This document shows positions 1-9,426 of a DNA stretch of 34,672 bases, one piece after another. Both the position numbers and the translations under genes were made by a program. The notes under the pieces were generated by a model that saw only the letters and a program-made list of their open reading frames with translations, had not been told where the DNA came from and made no database searches. Position 1 is the first letter of the stretch. Every line of letters starts with the position of its first letter. Source of the DNA: an uncultured Atopobiaceae bacterium (GTDB lineage: Bacteria > Actinomycetota > Coriobacteriia > Coriobacteriales > Atopobiaceae); NCBI GenBank assembly GCA_947626465.1, contig CANQSI010000003.1:1-34672 (forward strand), read 5' to 3'.

Positions 1-39
1 TGCCCCGCATAGATGGCTCGGATACCCTCGAAACCAACC

Positions 40-67
40 ATAATGCTCAAGTTGAACCCGATGGCAA
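40..67 (-). promoter_or_regulatory. Candidate promoter for a gene beyond the left edge (-35 TTGCCA, 16-nt spacer, -10 CATTAT on minus strand)
   Basis: Plus strand tggcaa (62-67) and ataatg (40-45), 16 nt apart, in the non-coding region downstream of ftsQ. Confidence 0.35.
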
Positions 68-171
68 CCGTAAATCGAGGTATCTTTGCACATAGCTCAA
101 GGGATGGTCAAGCAGTCTCCGCCCAGCTGCATTTTCCCTGCTAAAGAACCCTGCCAAATGGAGGGAAAACT

Positions 172-188
172 CTCAAGCCCGGCTTGAG
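172..188 (-). terminator. Candidate intrinsic terminator downstream of ftsQ
   Basis: Perfect inverted repeat CTCAAGC-CGG-GCTTGAG followed on the minus strand by AGTTTTCCC; T tract is short. Confidence 0.4.
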
Positions 189-223
189 GGTATGCCTCGA
201 GGATACGTGAGTGGACGGATGCC

Positions 224-1483
224 TCAACCCTCGTCTCCTTGGGAGCCTTCATCGACGGGATATTCCTCCTCCGGAGCCCCCTCATCGCCTGCGCCCACAT
301 CGCCCACATCGCCCGCACCGCCATCGCCTTCGCCGTAGACGCCCGTCCCCGGCGCCACGTTGCTGCTGTCGAGCTTTCGATAGGTGGGGTGCGAGGGCAC
401 GCGCACGTTGATGTAGGTGAGCTGGTTCGGGAACTCCGCCAAGAGCGCCTCCACCACCACCTCTTTCGAATCGATGTCGCGAGGGGCGCCGAGGGAGATC
501 TCGACCCCGCTCACCAGCACGCACGAGAGCGCAGATTCGGATTCGGCTCGGTAGTAGGCCACCTGCTGGGCGAATTCCGGCGAGAAGTCCTGCTGGTAGG
601 CGAGCACGCCTTCGATGGAGGGATCCGTCGTCTTCGTCCCGGCCTTCGGATTGACCGTCTGGGGCACGTCGGTGACGAGCAAAAGCCCATCGCTTCGGCA
701 CTTCTCCAGCGCGGCGGTGAACATCGACACGTCGCCCGAGGGCTTCACGTCGGAGGGCTCGAGCCACACGCCATCCTCCGCGAGATACCACGCGATGTCT
801 TGGCTCCCCATCACCACGAGCGCGTAGGGCGTGCGCTCGCTCACCTTGATGCGGAGCGTCCCGTCGAGCCCCCAGTCCACATCCACCGAGGCCACCCAGG
901 GGTTTTGCATGAGGCGCGAGCGGATGGCCTCGCCATCGAGCGAGATGAGGGGCGCTCCCATCCCCACCCCGGAAAGCCGGATGATGTCCGAGGAGGGGAT
1001 GTGCGCCGTGGAGGCGGCCTCCACGGAGCGCACCTGGAGCACGGGGGTGAAGGAGAGCACGAGCGCGCCCACGACAATGGCGACGAGCGCGATGCCAATC
1101 GTGCCGGCGACGAGCTTCACGAGGGAACGAGGCGCTCGCCCCTCCTTGGCGCCCGTCTCCCTCTCGCGCTCCGACGACGCCTGGCGGCCTCGAGGCGTGC
1201 CCTTGGCGCGCGCGGGCGAGCGGAGCGTCTCGGCGGGCTTGGGGAGCTCGAGGCCCCTCTTGGCACGGGCGCGCGTGGTGGCCCTTGCCTTTAGCGCCTG
1301 CGCCTTCGCCGTCGAGGGGGCCTTAGGGGCCTTTCGGGGCTTTGGGGCCTTAGCCGCAGACGACGTTGCCCTCGAGGTCCGCCGCGCCGCGGGTTTCGCC
1401 GCCCTCGGCTTCGCGGAAGCGGCAGGACGCGAGCTTGCGCCCGCGACGCCAGATTGCCTCGGTGTCGCCTTCCTCTTGGCCAC
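224..1483 (-). CDS. ftsQ: Cell division protein FtsQ/DivIB (POTRA domain) with long basic N-terminus and acidic Gly/Glu-rich C-terminus
   Basis: One TM segment (LVAGTIGIALVAIVVGALVLSF), FtsQ-like VRSVEAASTAHIPSSDIIRLSGVGMGAPLISLD...NPWVASVDV; follows murC in a dcw cluster. Confidence 0.88.
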   Translation of the reverse strand: MAKRKATPRQSGVAGASSRPAASAKPRAAKPAARRTSRATSSAAKAPKPRKAPKAPSTAKAQALKARATTRARAKRGLELPKPAETLRSPARAKGTPRGRQASSERERETGAKEGRAPRSLVKLVAGTIGIALVAIVVGALVLSFTPVLQVRSVEAASTAHIPSSDIIRLSGVGMGAPLISLDGEAIRSRLMQNPWVASVDVDWGLDGTLRIKVSERTPYALVVMGSQDIAWYLAEDGVWLEPSDVKPSGDVSMFTAALEKCRSDGLLLVTDVPQTVNPKAGTKTTDPSIEGVLAYQQDFSPEFAQQVAYYRAESESALSCVLVSGVEISLGAPRDIDSKEVVVEALLAEFPNQLTYINVRVPSHPTYRKLDSSNVAPGTGVYGEGDGGAGDVGDVGAGDEGAPEEEYPVDEGSQGDEG

Positions 1484-1502
1484 GATGATGCGGCTGGGGC
1501 GC

Positions 1503-2888
1503 CTAGAGTTCCCCGAGGCGCTCGAGAAGCTCGGGCCCCACCATGGTCACGTCGCCCGCGCCCATCGTGATGAGGAGATCGCCCGGGCGAAGCCTTTCCA
1601 CGAGCGCATCGGCGAGCCGGCGCCGATCCGGCATGTAGCTCACGGGCATCTCGGGACGCTGCGCCGCCACCGAGGCGGCCACCGTCTTTCCGGAGACGCC
1701 GGGTATGGGCACCTCGCTTGCCGCGAAGACGTCCATCACGATGAGCTCGTCGGCATCGTCGAACGCGGTCGCGAACTCCTTTGCGAGCGCCTGCGTGCGG
1801 CTGTAGCGGTGCGGCTGGAAGAGCACGACCACACGGTCGTAGCCGAGCGCCTTCGCCGCCTTCAACGTGGCCTTGATCTCCGTGGGGTGGTGGCCGTAGT
1901 CGTCCACCACCGTGACGCCCTTCGCCTCCCCCACAGGGGTGAAGCGGCGTTTCACGCCCTTGAACTCGGAGAGCGCGCGGGCGGCCGCCTCCACGTCGAG
2001 GCCGAGCACATCGGCCACGGCGATGGCGGCGGTGGCGTTCAGGAGGTTGTGGACGCCGGGGTTCGCCTCGATGCGCACGGTCACGTTCTGGCCCGAGGGC
2101 GTCCCCACGTGGACGACCTTCGGATCCTCGTCGAGCGTAGCCACGTAATCGAACTCGACGCCGCGTCCGTAGGTCTTCGAGGGCGTGCCGCTCCTTTCCG
2201 CGAGGGCCGCGAGGTCTGCGTCCTCGCCCCACACGATCGCCGCGCCGCGAGGCCCGGGCAGCGCCATGAACTGGCGGAACGCCTCGTCGATCTCCGCGAG
2301 CGAGTGGTAGTGGTCGAGGTGGTCCGCCTCGATGTTCGTCACCACCGCCACCTGCGGATGGAGCAGCAAGAACGATTCGTCGGATTCGTCGGCCTCCGCC
2401 ACGAAGAGATCGCCCGAGCCGTTCTTGCCGTTGGTGCCGTAGCCCTCCACCACGCCGCCGATCAAAAACGAGGGGTCGAGCCCGAGGCCCTCGAGCATGA
2501 CGGCGATCATCGACGAGGTGGTGGTCTTGCCGTGCGTGCCGGCCACGCACACGGAGCGCTGGCCCTCGGAGAGCGCCGCGAGCATCTGGGCGCGCGGCCA
2601 GACGGTGATGCCCTTCTCGCGCGCCGCCACGAGCTCGGGATTGTCGTCGGGAATGGCCGTGGAGATCACCACCACGTCGGGGTCCACGTCATCAATGGTC
2701 TCGGCCTTGTGCCCGATGGTCACGGGAATGCCCGCGCGCGTGAGCTCTCGCACGTAGCGCGAGCTCTTGAGGTCGGAGCCGCTCACCTGGTATCCGCGGT
2801 CGTGGAGCACGAGGGCGATGCCGCTCATGCCCGCGCCGCCGATGCCGATGAAGTGCACGTTGGTGAAACCCAAGGTGGGGGTCTTCAT
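1503..2888 (-). CDS. murC: UDP-N-acetylmuramate--L-alanine ligase
   Basis: MKTPTLGFTNVHFIGIGGAGMSGIA, GTHGKTTTSSM, HPTEIKATL; start at ATG 2888 rather than the upstream ORF extension. Confidence 0.96.
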   Translation of the reverse strand: MKTPTLGFTNVHFIGIGGAGMSGIALVLHDRGYQVSGSDLKSSRYVRELTRAGIPVTIGHKAETIDDVDPDVVVISTAIPDDNPELVAAREKGITVWPRAQMLAALSEGQRSVCVAGTHGKTTTSSMIAVMLEGLGLDPSFLIGGVVEGYGTNGKNGSGDLFVAEADESDESFLLLHPQVAVVTNIEADHLDHYHSLAEIDEAFRQFMALPGPRGAAIVWGEDADLAALAERSGTPSKTYGRGVEFDYVATLDEDPKVVHVGTPSGQNVTVRIEANPGVHNLLNATAAIAVADVLGLDVEAAARALSEFKGVKRRFTPVGEAKGVTVVDDYGHHPTEIKATLKAAKALGYDRVVVLFQPHRYSRTQALAKEFATAFDDADELIVMDVFAASEVPIPGVSGKTVAASVAAQRPEMPVSYMPDRRRLADALVERLRPGDLLITMGAGDVTMVGPELLERLGEL

Positions 2889-2958
2889 GGGAGATATGCG
2901 CCTTTCCATCCGGGGGCATGCCCTCGGGAAGCCTCGCGATACGGGGTAAAAGTCGTGG

Positions 2959-4089
2959 TTAGTGTAGCCGGGGCGCCGCATCGGCGGCTGCGGCGAGCAC
3001 CTCGTCCGCAAGGAGCGAGGCCGCCTTGGCGGAGCCAAGCGAGGCCGCCGCCTTCGCCATCTCCTTGCGCTCGGGCGCATCTTCGAGGAGCTCCACGAGC
3101 TCGTTTGCGAACGCCTCCTTCGCGAGGTCGTCGTTATCCACGATCCGCGCCGCGCCCGCATCTGCGAGCCATGCCGCGTTCACGCGCTGATGGTCGGCCG
3201 TGGCATGGGGATAGGGCACGAGGATGGCCGGGAGCGCCACCGCGGCGAGCTCCGCCACGCTCGAGGCGCCGGCGCGACAGAGCGCGAGGTCGCTTGCGGC
3301 GAGCACGTCGCCCATGTCGTCCACATAGGCGGATAGGTGCCAGCGCGCCTCCTCCTCGGGCGTGAGCGTGAGGGCGGCCGCCGTGGCGTCATAGCCCTCG
3401 GCGCCCGTCGCGTGGATCACGTGGAGGTTCGGGAGCGAGAGGAGCCGCTCTTTAAGCCCCACGAGCGCGTCGTTGATGGCCACGGCGCCAAGCGAGCCGC
3501 CGAAGCACACGAGCACCTCGGCATCGGCGGGGATGCCCCTGCTCTCGCGCGCTCGCGCGCCATTCCCCTCGATCACGGAGCGGCGCACGGGATTTCCGGT
3601 GAAGGCGAGCTTCGTATGCGGCCCGAGCGAGCCTTCGAATCCCGCCTTTGCCTGCGGAAACGAGATGCACACCTCGTAGGCCCTCTTCGCCATCATGCGG
3701 TTTGCGAGGCCCACCACCGAGTTCTGCTCGTGGATCAGCGTGGGGATGCCCGCGCGGTCGCACTCCGAGAGGAGGGGCACTTCCACGTAGGCGCCGAATC
3801 CCACCGCCACGGCGGGCGGTCGCTCGTCGATGGCCTTGCGCACCGCCTTCTTCGCCTTCATGAGCTTGGTGGCCGCCGAGACCGCCGTCCAGGGCTTCGA
3901 GCGATCGAAGCCTCGGATGGTGAGCGGCACGAGTTCGAAGCCCGCTTCCGGCACAAGGCGTCCCTCGAGCTTCGCCTCCTGCCCGAAGAAGAGCACGTCC
4001 TCGCCTCGTCGCGTGAGTTCCTCGGCGAGCGCGAGGGCGGGATTCACGTGCCCGGCGGTGCCGCCGGCGGCAATGGCCACGAGTGCCAT
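2959..4089 (-). CDS. murG: UDP-N-acetylglucosamine--N-acetylmuramyl-(pentapeptide) pyrophosphoryl-undecaprenol N-acetylglucosamine transferase
   Basis: MALVAIAAGGTAGHVNPALALAEEL, HEQNSVVGLANR, GGSLGA, CRAGASSVAELAA. Confidence 0.96.
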   Translation of the reverse strand: MALVAIAAGGTAGHVNPALALAEELTRRGEDVLFFGQEAKLEGRLVPEAGFELVPLTIRGFDRSKPWTAVSAATKLMKAKKAVRKAIDERPPAVAVGFGAYVEVPLLSECDRAGIPTLIHEQNSVVGLANRMMAKRAYEVCISFPQAKAGFEGSLGPHTKLAFTGNPVRRSVIEGNGARARESRGIPADAEVLVCFGGSLGAVAINDALVGLKERLLSLPNLHVIHATGAEGYDATAAALTLTPEEEARWHLSAYVDDMGDVLAASDLALCRAGASSVAELAAVALPAILVPYPHATADHQRVNAAWLADAGAARIVDNDDLAKEAFANELVELLEDAPERKEMAKAAASLGSAKAASLLADEVLAAAADAAPRLH

Positions 4090-4091
4090 GG

Positions 4092-5540
4092 CTAGGCTCC
4101 TTGCCTGAGTGCCGAACGGCCCCTGCGAGAGGGCCGGGAGACGTCGCGAAGCTGGGTGGGCGCGGGGCGCCGCGTGCTCGCAGGGCCTCGATGCGTTGCA
4201 AGGGAACCCGATTGCGCGGTGCGACGTCGAGGCGCGTCCTTGCCGGCATAGCCGCCGCTGATGAGGGTGAGGCCCGCAGGCGCCACCGTGCGCTCCTTCG
4301 GGCGCGCCCTCGGCTCCTCATGCGTGGCGAGCGTGAGGTTCTTGCGACGACGGTCGTGCACGGTTTCCGGCAGCGTCGTGTTCAGCGACACGTTCGCGAG
4401 GAGGCCCACGATGAGCATGGAGGCGAGCATCGAGGAACCGCCGGCGGAGAGGAAGGGCACCGCCTTGCCGGTGAGCGGGGCTACCCCGAGCACGCCGGCG
4501 AAGTTCAGCATGGCCTGGCCGAGGAGGAGCCCCACGCAGCCCATGGCAAGCAGGCGTCCGCCCTTGTCGTTCGCTTGCTCTGCAATGCGAATGCCCGCCC
4601 AGCCGATGATGCCGAAGCACACGAAGACGCCGACCACGCCCACGAGGCCGAGTTCCTCGCCGATCACCGGCAGGATGAAGTCGTTATGCGCCTCGGGGAG
4701 GTACGCGTATTTCTGCACGCCCATGCCGAGGCCGCGGCCGAAGAGCCCGCCCGACGCGAACGCGAAGAAGCCGTGGACGCTCTGGTAGCCATCACCGTAT
4801 TCGTCGGCGAAGGGGTCGAGCACGGAGAGGATGCGCTGGCGCGAGTAGTCGTCGCGAAGCGCGTAGGCGAGGTAGAGCCCGATGAAGATACCTGCGGCGA
4901 TGAGCAGCATGGAGGGGCTGTAGCCATCGGCGGCCATCATCACCCAGAGCGCGATGGCGCACACCATCACCGTGCCCTTGTCGGGCTGGAAGAAGATGAG
5001 CACGAGCGTGAAGACGCACGCGAGGCCCGGGATGCGTGCCTGGTCGGCGTAGAGGCGCTTGCCGCGCGGCACGCTGGACATCACCTGCGCGAGGCAGAGC
5101 ACCACGCAGATCTTCGCGAACTCCGAGGGCTGGAGCGACACGCCGAGGATGGAGATCCAACGCGTGGCGCCGTGCGAGGCCACGCCTAGGAGGCGCACCA
5201 CGACAAGGAGCGCCATCGCCCCGGCGACGAAGAAGAGGCTCTTCTCGAGGAGGAAACGGTAGCTCACGAGGCGCGCCGCCAAGACGGCGACGACCACGCC
5301 ACCCGCCGTGAAGACGAGCTGGGAGATGAGCTCGGCCTGGGCATCGCCCCCGGAGGTGAGGCTCTTGATCGACGAGGCCGAGTAGACCATGACGATCCCG
5401 AGCGCCACGAGCGCGCAGACCGCGGCGATGAGCCAAAGGCGGGGGGCGGCGATGCGCGCCGCCTGGACCTCGAGCTCGCGCGCCTGCGTGCGCCTCGGCG
5501 CTCGGCGTGAGGACTCGGTTCTCCTCGAAGCGGTGCTCAT
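4092..5540 (-). CDS. ftsW: SEDS-family peptidoglycan glycosyltransferase FtsW
   Basis: Multi-TM SEDS protein with GATRWI, LQPSEFAKI, EAHNDFILPVIGEELG, GKAVPFLSAGGSSML; start overlaps the murD stop side (ATGA-type coupling). Confidence 0.94.
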   Translation of the reverse strand: MSTASRRTESSRRAPRRTQARELEVQAARIAAPRLWLIAAVCALVALGIVMVYSASSIKSLTSGGDAQAELISQLVFTAGGVVVAVLAARLVSYRFLLEKSLFFVAGAMALLVVVRLLGVASHGATRWISILGVSLQPSEFAKICVVLCLAQVMSSVPRGKRLYADQARIPGLACVFTLVLIFFQPDKGTVMVCAIALWVMMAADGYSPSMLLIAAGIFIGLYLAYALRDDYSRQRILSVLDPFADEYGDGYQSVHGFFAFASGGLFGRGLGMGVQKYAYLPEAHNDFILPVIGEELGLVGVVGVFVCFGIIGWAGIRIAEQANDKGGRLLAMGCVGLLLGQAMLNFAGVLGVAPLTGKAVPFLSAGGSSMLASMLIVGLLANVSLNTTLPETVHDRRRKNLTLATHEEPRARPKERTVAPAGLTLISGGYAGKDAPRRRTAQSGSLATHRGPASTRRPAPTQLRDVSRPSRRGRSALRQGA

Positions 5541-6937
5541 CGCGTCCCCGCTTTCTCGGCGACGAGTGCGCGGAACGCATCCCCGCGCTCCTCGAAGCCG
5601 CTGAACTCGTCAAAGCTCGCGCATGCCGGAGAAAGGAGGATGGTGTCGCCCACCTCCGCGAGCGCACGCGCGGCGTCGAAGGCATCGGCGAGGTGCTCTG
5701 CGCTTCGAGCCGAGGCGAACCCCGCATCCTCGAGCGCCGCCTTCATCCTCGCGCCGGCTTCCCCGTAGCAGACGGCCGCCTTGCACACGCGCGCCACCTT
5801 CTCCGAGAGGCTCGAGAGGTCCGTGCCCTTGTCCGTGCCGCCGAGGAGGATGATCGTCGTTCCCGCCGGGGCGGCATCGAGCGCCTTTTCCACGGCGTCG
5901 GTGTTCGTGGCCTTCGAATCGTCGATGTAGTGGATGCCATCGCCCGAGCTCACGGGCTCCACGCGATGCGCAAGCGGCTTGAAGGCGCAAAGCGCCTCGC
6001 GCACGTTCTCGGCGCGGGCGCCTGCGAAGAGCGCGGCCGTGGCGGCGGCGAGGGCGTTCGTGTGGTTGTGCGGCCCCTTGAGGTGGAGACCATCGACGCG
6101 GCCGAGCGAGGTGGAGATGCCGCCGAGCTCCACCACGAGCTCGCCGTCCCTCACCCACGCCACATCCTCGCCGAGCGGGCGGGCGTGGGCCTGCACGCGG
6201 CACACGCGAAGCCCTCGCGCATCGAGCGCGTCCGCCTCCTTCAGGCACGCCTCGTCATCCGTCACGAGGATCGCGAGATCGCCGGGCTCGAGGTTGGCGA
6301 ATATGCGCATCTTCGAAGCCTCGTAGTGTTCATGGGACCTATGCCAGGCAAGGTGGTCGGGCGTCACGTTCAGAAGGATCGCCACCTTGGGGTGCAAAAG
6401 GCGCGTGGTGGCGAGCTGGTAGCTCGAGAGTTCCGTGCAGAACCACTCGTCCCTTCGAGTGGCGACGGCGGAGATGAGGGCGTCGCCGATGTTTCCCAGC
6501 GCCTTCGCGCCGAAGCCGGAGGCGCGCATAAGATCTGCGACGAGCGTCGAGGTGGTGGTCTTGCCATTCGTGCCCGTGATGGAGATCCAGCGCTCCGGGC
6601 TCTCGCGGAACGCGAGCTCGGGCTCGCCGATCACCTCGACCGCCGCTTCCCTCGCGGAGGCAAAGAAGGGCGAGAAGACGGAGATGCCGGGGCTCGCGAC
6701 GGCGAGGTCGAACGTGCCCTCGACCTCTTCCCTCGCGACGATCTCGCACACGCCCCCATAGCGCGCGGAGAGCGCCGAGACCCGCTCCTCGCTCGCACGT
6801 CCGAATGCCACGAGGCGTCCCACGCGTCCCTCGGCCTTCGCGTGCGCGAGGTAGGCGAGGAGCGCCTGCCCCGTTACGCCGAGGCCAAGCACGCAGACGT
6901 CCCCGAGGGGAGCCGAGGATGCGGGAAGTTTTGCCAT
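5537..6937 (-). CDS. murD: UDP-N-acetylmuramoyl-L-alanine--D-glutamate ligase
   Basis: ITGTNGKTTTSTLVADLM, NVTPDHLAWH, YIDDSKATNTDAVEKAL, LLGGTDKGTDL. Confidence 0.96.
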   Translation of the reverse strand: MAKLPASSAPLGDVCVLGLGVTGQALLAYLAHAKAEGRVGRLVAFGRASEERVSALSARYGGVCEIVAREEVEGTFDLAVASPGISVFSPFFASAREAAVEVIGEPELAFRESPERWISITGTNGKTTTSTLVADLMRASGFGAKALGNIGDALISAVATRRDEWFCTELSSYQLATTRLLHPKVAILLNVTPDHLAWHRSHEHYEASKMRIFANLEPGDLAILVTDDEACLKEADALDARGLRVCRVQAHARPLGEDVAWVRDGELVVELGGISTSLGRVDGLHLKGPHNHTNALAAATAALFAGARAENVREALCAFKPLAHRVEPVSSGDGIHYIDDSKATNTDAVEKALDAAPAGTTIILLGGTDKGTDLSSLSEKVARVCKAAVCYGEAGARMKAALEDAGFASARSAEHLADAFDAARALAEVGDTILLSPACASFDEFSGFEERGDAFRALVAEKAGTR

Positions 6938-6943
6938 GGCGCC

Positions 6944-7975
6944 TCAACCCAACTGGAAGAAGAGGGCGAATCCCAAGGTGGAAAACGCCGCCGACACGAT
7001 CCAAAAGCGGATGACGACCGTCGTCTCCGACCACCCGCGCTTCTCGAAGTGGTGGTGGAGGGGCGCCATGAGGAAGACGCGCGTGCCCGTGCGCTTGAAC
7101 CAGAAGACTTGGATGATCACCGAGAGGGCCTCGGCGATGAAGAGCGCGCCCATGATGAGGGACGTGACCTCGGTCTTCGTGAGGATCGCCAGCGCCGCGA
7201 ACGCCCCGCCGAGGGCGAGCGAGCCCGTGTCTCCCATGAAGATCTGCGCGGGGTAGCTGTTGTACCAGAGGAAGCCCACGCAGCTGCCCCCGATGGCGGC
7301 GGCGAGGATGGCGAGGGAAAGCTCGTTTTCGGCGAAGGCGACCATCGCCATGAAGACCATCACCACGAAGACCGTGCCGCCCGCGAGCCCGTCGAGGCCG
7401 TCGGTGAGGTTCACGGCGTTCGAGAGGCCCGCCACCAAAAGGAACACGAAGAAGACGTAGAGCCAGGGGATCTGGAAGCTCCCCTCGCCCATCGGGATCG
7501 CCGTGGTGAGGACGCCGAGATCGATCTCGAGGCCGCCGGGGAAGGCCACCACCGGGGCGCGATCCGCCCAGTTCACCGCGAGCAGGCAGAAGATGATGGA
7601 GATGAGCGTGAGGCTCACCATCTTCTGCGAGGGGGTGAGGCCGAGCGAGCGCCCGTGCGACACGCTCTCGATGTCGTCGGCGAGACCGAGGAGCGCGCAC
7701 GCCACGAGCACGAGCACGCCGAGGATGAGCGCCGGGGTCCAGCGCGCGAAGATGGCGACGGTGATGAGCACGGAGGCGATGATGATGGCGCCGCCCATGG
7801 TGGGCGTGCCCTGCTTCACGAGGTGCGTGCCGGGACCGTCCGCCCTCACCTGCTGGCCCATGCCACGGTGGCGCATGAGCTTGATGAAGAACGGCATGAG
7901 CACCATGACGATGATCGCCGAGACGGCGACCGCGGAAAAGACGGTGTAGGTGGGGTATGCGCCGGTGTTGATCAT
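6944..7975 (-). CDS. mraY: Phospho-N-acetylmuramoyl-pentapeptide-transferase
   Basis: GTPTMGG, LADDIE, NLTDGLDGLAGG, MGDTGSLALGG, MAPLHHHFEKRGWSE. Confidence 0.97.
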   Translation of the reverse strand: MINTGAYPTYTVFSAVAVSAIIVMVLMPFFIKLMRHRGMGQQVRADGPGTHLVKQGTPTMGGAIIIASVLITVAIFARWTPALILGVLVLVACALLGLADDIESVSHGRSLGLTPSQKMVSLTLISIIFCLLAVNWADRAPVVAFPGGLEIDLGVLTTAIPMGEGSFQIPWLYVFFVFLLVAGLSNAVNLTDGLDGLAGGTVFVVMVFMAMVAFAENELSLAILAAAIGGSCVGFLWYNSYPAQIFMGDTGSLALGGAFAALAILTKTEVTSLIMGALFIAEALSVIIQVFWFKRTGTRVFLMAPLHHHFEKRGWSETTVVIRFWIVSAAFSTLGFALFFQLG

Positions 7976-7977
7976 CG

Positions 7978-9426
7978 CTACTTCGTCGCCGCCTCACTGA
8001 ACCGCTCGAGCCCGAGGGCGCGGGATGCCTTCACGAGCACGAGATCGCCAGGGCGAAGCACCCGAATGACGAGATCCGCCGCCTCGAGGGCGTCGGCGGC
8101 ACGGAGCACCCGGTCGTGGCCAAGCCCCATGATGGAAGCCGCCTCGGCCATGGTATCCGCGTCCTCGCCGCCCACGAAGCACACGAGGTCGGGCTTCACG
8201 GCGGCCACGTAGGCGCCCATGAGGCCGTGGAGGCGCGAGGCCTCGTCGCCAAGCTCGCCGACGGTGCCGAGCACCGCCACGCGCTTGCCTTCCGCCTTCA
8301 GGCTCGCAAGCGTGTCGAGCGCGGCGGCGAGCGAGGAAGGGCTCGCGTTGTAGGTGTCGTCGATCACCGTCCAGCCGCCGGGCGCCTCGATGACGCGCGC
8401 CCGCATGTCGGCCGAGCTCACCTGCCCGATGCGCTCTGCGGCGAGGGAGAGGGGAACGCCCACATGGCGCGCGACCGCGAGGGCGAGGAGCGCATCGACG
8501 ATGGCCTGCGAGCCGGTGAGCGAAAGCGCCACCGGCACCCTCTCGCCTCCCACCACGGCGCTGAAGCGCGCACGCCCCATGGCGTCGAGCTCGACGTCCT
8601 CGGCGCGAAGCGCATCCGCCTCACCCTCCCCCACCTCGATCGTCTCGAGGCCGAGCGGATCCGCGTAGCGCGCTTCGAGGTAGTCCGTGTAGTCGTCCGA
8701 CGAGGCGAGCACGAGGGCGGGTGAGACCTCCGGCGCCACCATAGGAGGCGTGGAGTTCGCGAGCACGGGCACGATCTCCGCCTTGGCATCGGCGATGGCC
8801 TCGCGCGAGCCGAGGTAGCCGATATGGCTCGTGCCGATGTTCGTGATCACGCCCACGCGAGGGCGCGCGCAGGAGGCGATGTGGGCGATCTCGCCAGGAT
8901 GGTTCATCCCCATCTCGCAGACGAGCACCTGCGTGTCCTCGGGAGCCGAGAGGATGGTGAGGGGCACGCCGATCACGGAGTTCAGGTTGCCCTTGTTCGC
9001 ATGCGTGGCGAAGCTTCCCGAAAGCGCCGCGAGGGTGAGGTCCTTCGTCGTGGTCTTCCCCACCGAGCCCGTGATGCCCACGCAGAGCCATCCGTGCCGC
9101 GCCCGCCAATCGCCCGCGAGGGCGAGCAGGAAGGCCGTGGGGTCGTCGTCTGCGGCGCGGAAGACGCAGGCGTGGTGCGCTTCGGCGAGGTCGAGGAGCT
9201 CCGCCGAGGGTTCGTCGGTGAGCACGACGGCGCCGGCTCCCGCCTCCACGGCGCCTGCCGCGAAGGCGTTGCCATCCACCCGCTCGCCCTTGAAGGCCAC
9301 GTAGGTCCCCCCGGGCTCGACCTCACGCGAATCGGTGACGACGCCGCGGATGGGCTGGGCGCAATCCCCATAGAGGAGCTCTGCCCGCGTGATCTCGGCC
9401 ACCTTCTCCGCAGGAAGCTCGAACAT
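7978..9426 (-). CDS. murF: UDP-N-acetylmuramoyl-tripeptide--D-alanyl-D-alanine ligase
   Basis: ITGSVGKTTTKDL, NKGNLNSVIGVPLT, EMGMNHPGEIAHI, VIDDTYNASPSSL; ATG at 9426 overlaps the ftsI stop; ORF track starts slightly upstream at 9432. Confidence 0.95.
   Translation of the reverse strand: MFELPAEKVAEITRAELLYGDCAQPIRGVVTDSREVEPGGTYVAFKGERVDGNAFAAGAVEAGAGAVVLTDEPSAELLDLAEAHHACVFRAADDDPTAFLLALAGDWRARHGWLCVGITGSVGKTTTKDLTLAALSGSFATHANKGNLNSVIGVPLTILSAPEDTQVLVCEMGMNHPGEIAHIASCARPRVGVITNIGTSHIGYLGSREAIADAKAEIVPVLANSTPPMVAPEVSPALVLASSDDYTDYLEARYADPLGLETIEVGEGEADALRAEDVELDAMGRARFSAVVGGERVPVALSLTGSQAIVDALLALAVARHVGVPLSLAAERIGQVSSADMRARVIEAPGGWTVIDDTYNASPSSLAAALDTLASLKAEGKRVAVLGTVGELGDEASRLHGLMGAYVAAVKPDLVCFVGGEDADTMAEAASIMGLGHDRVLRAADALEAADLVIRVLRPGDLVLVKASRALGLERFSEAATK

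Noticed and set aside
1-41. Possible truncated minus-strand CDS starting MVGFEGIRAIYAG
   Set aside because: Only 13 codons are visible, the SD is weak, and the ATG overlaps a candidate -10; cannot be supported.
831-3365. 844-aa plus-strand ORF (and other very long plus-strand ORFs such as 5507-8212, 23816-25750 and 27544-30171)
   Set aside because: They lie antisense to well-supported minus-strand genes, are Arg/His/Gly/Glu/Ala-rich low-complexity translations, and show no recognisable domains; typical shadow ORFs of GC-rich codon usage.
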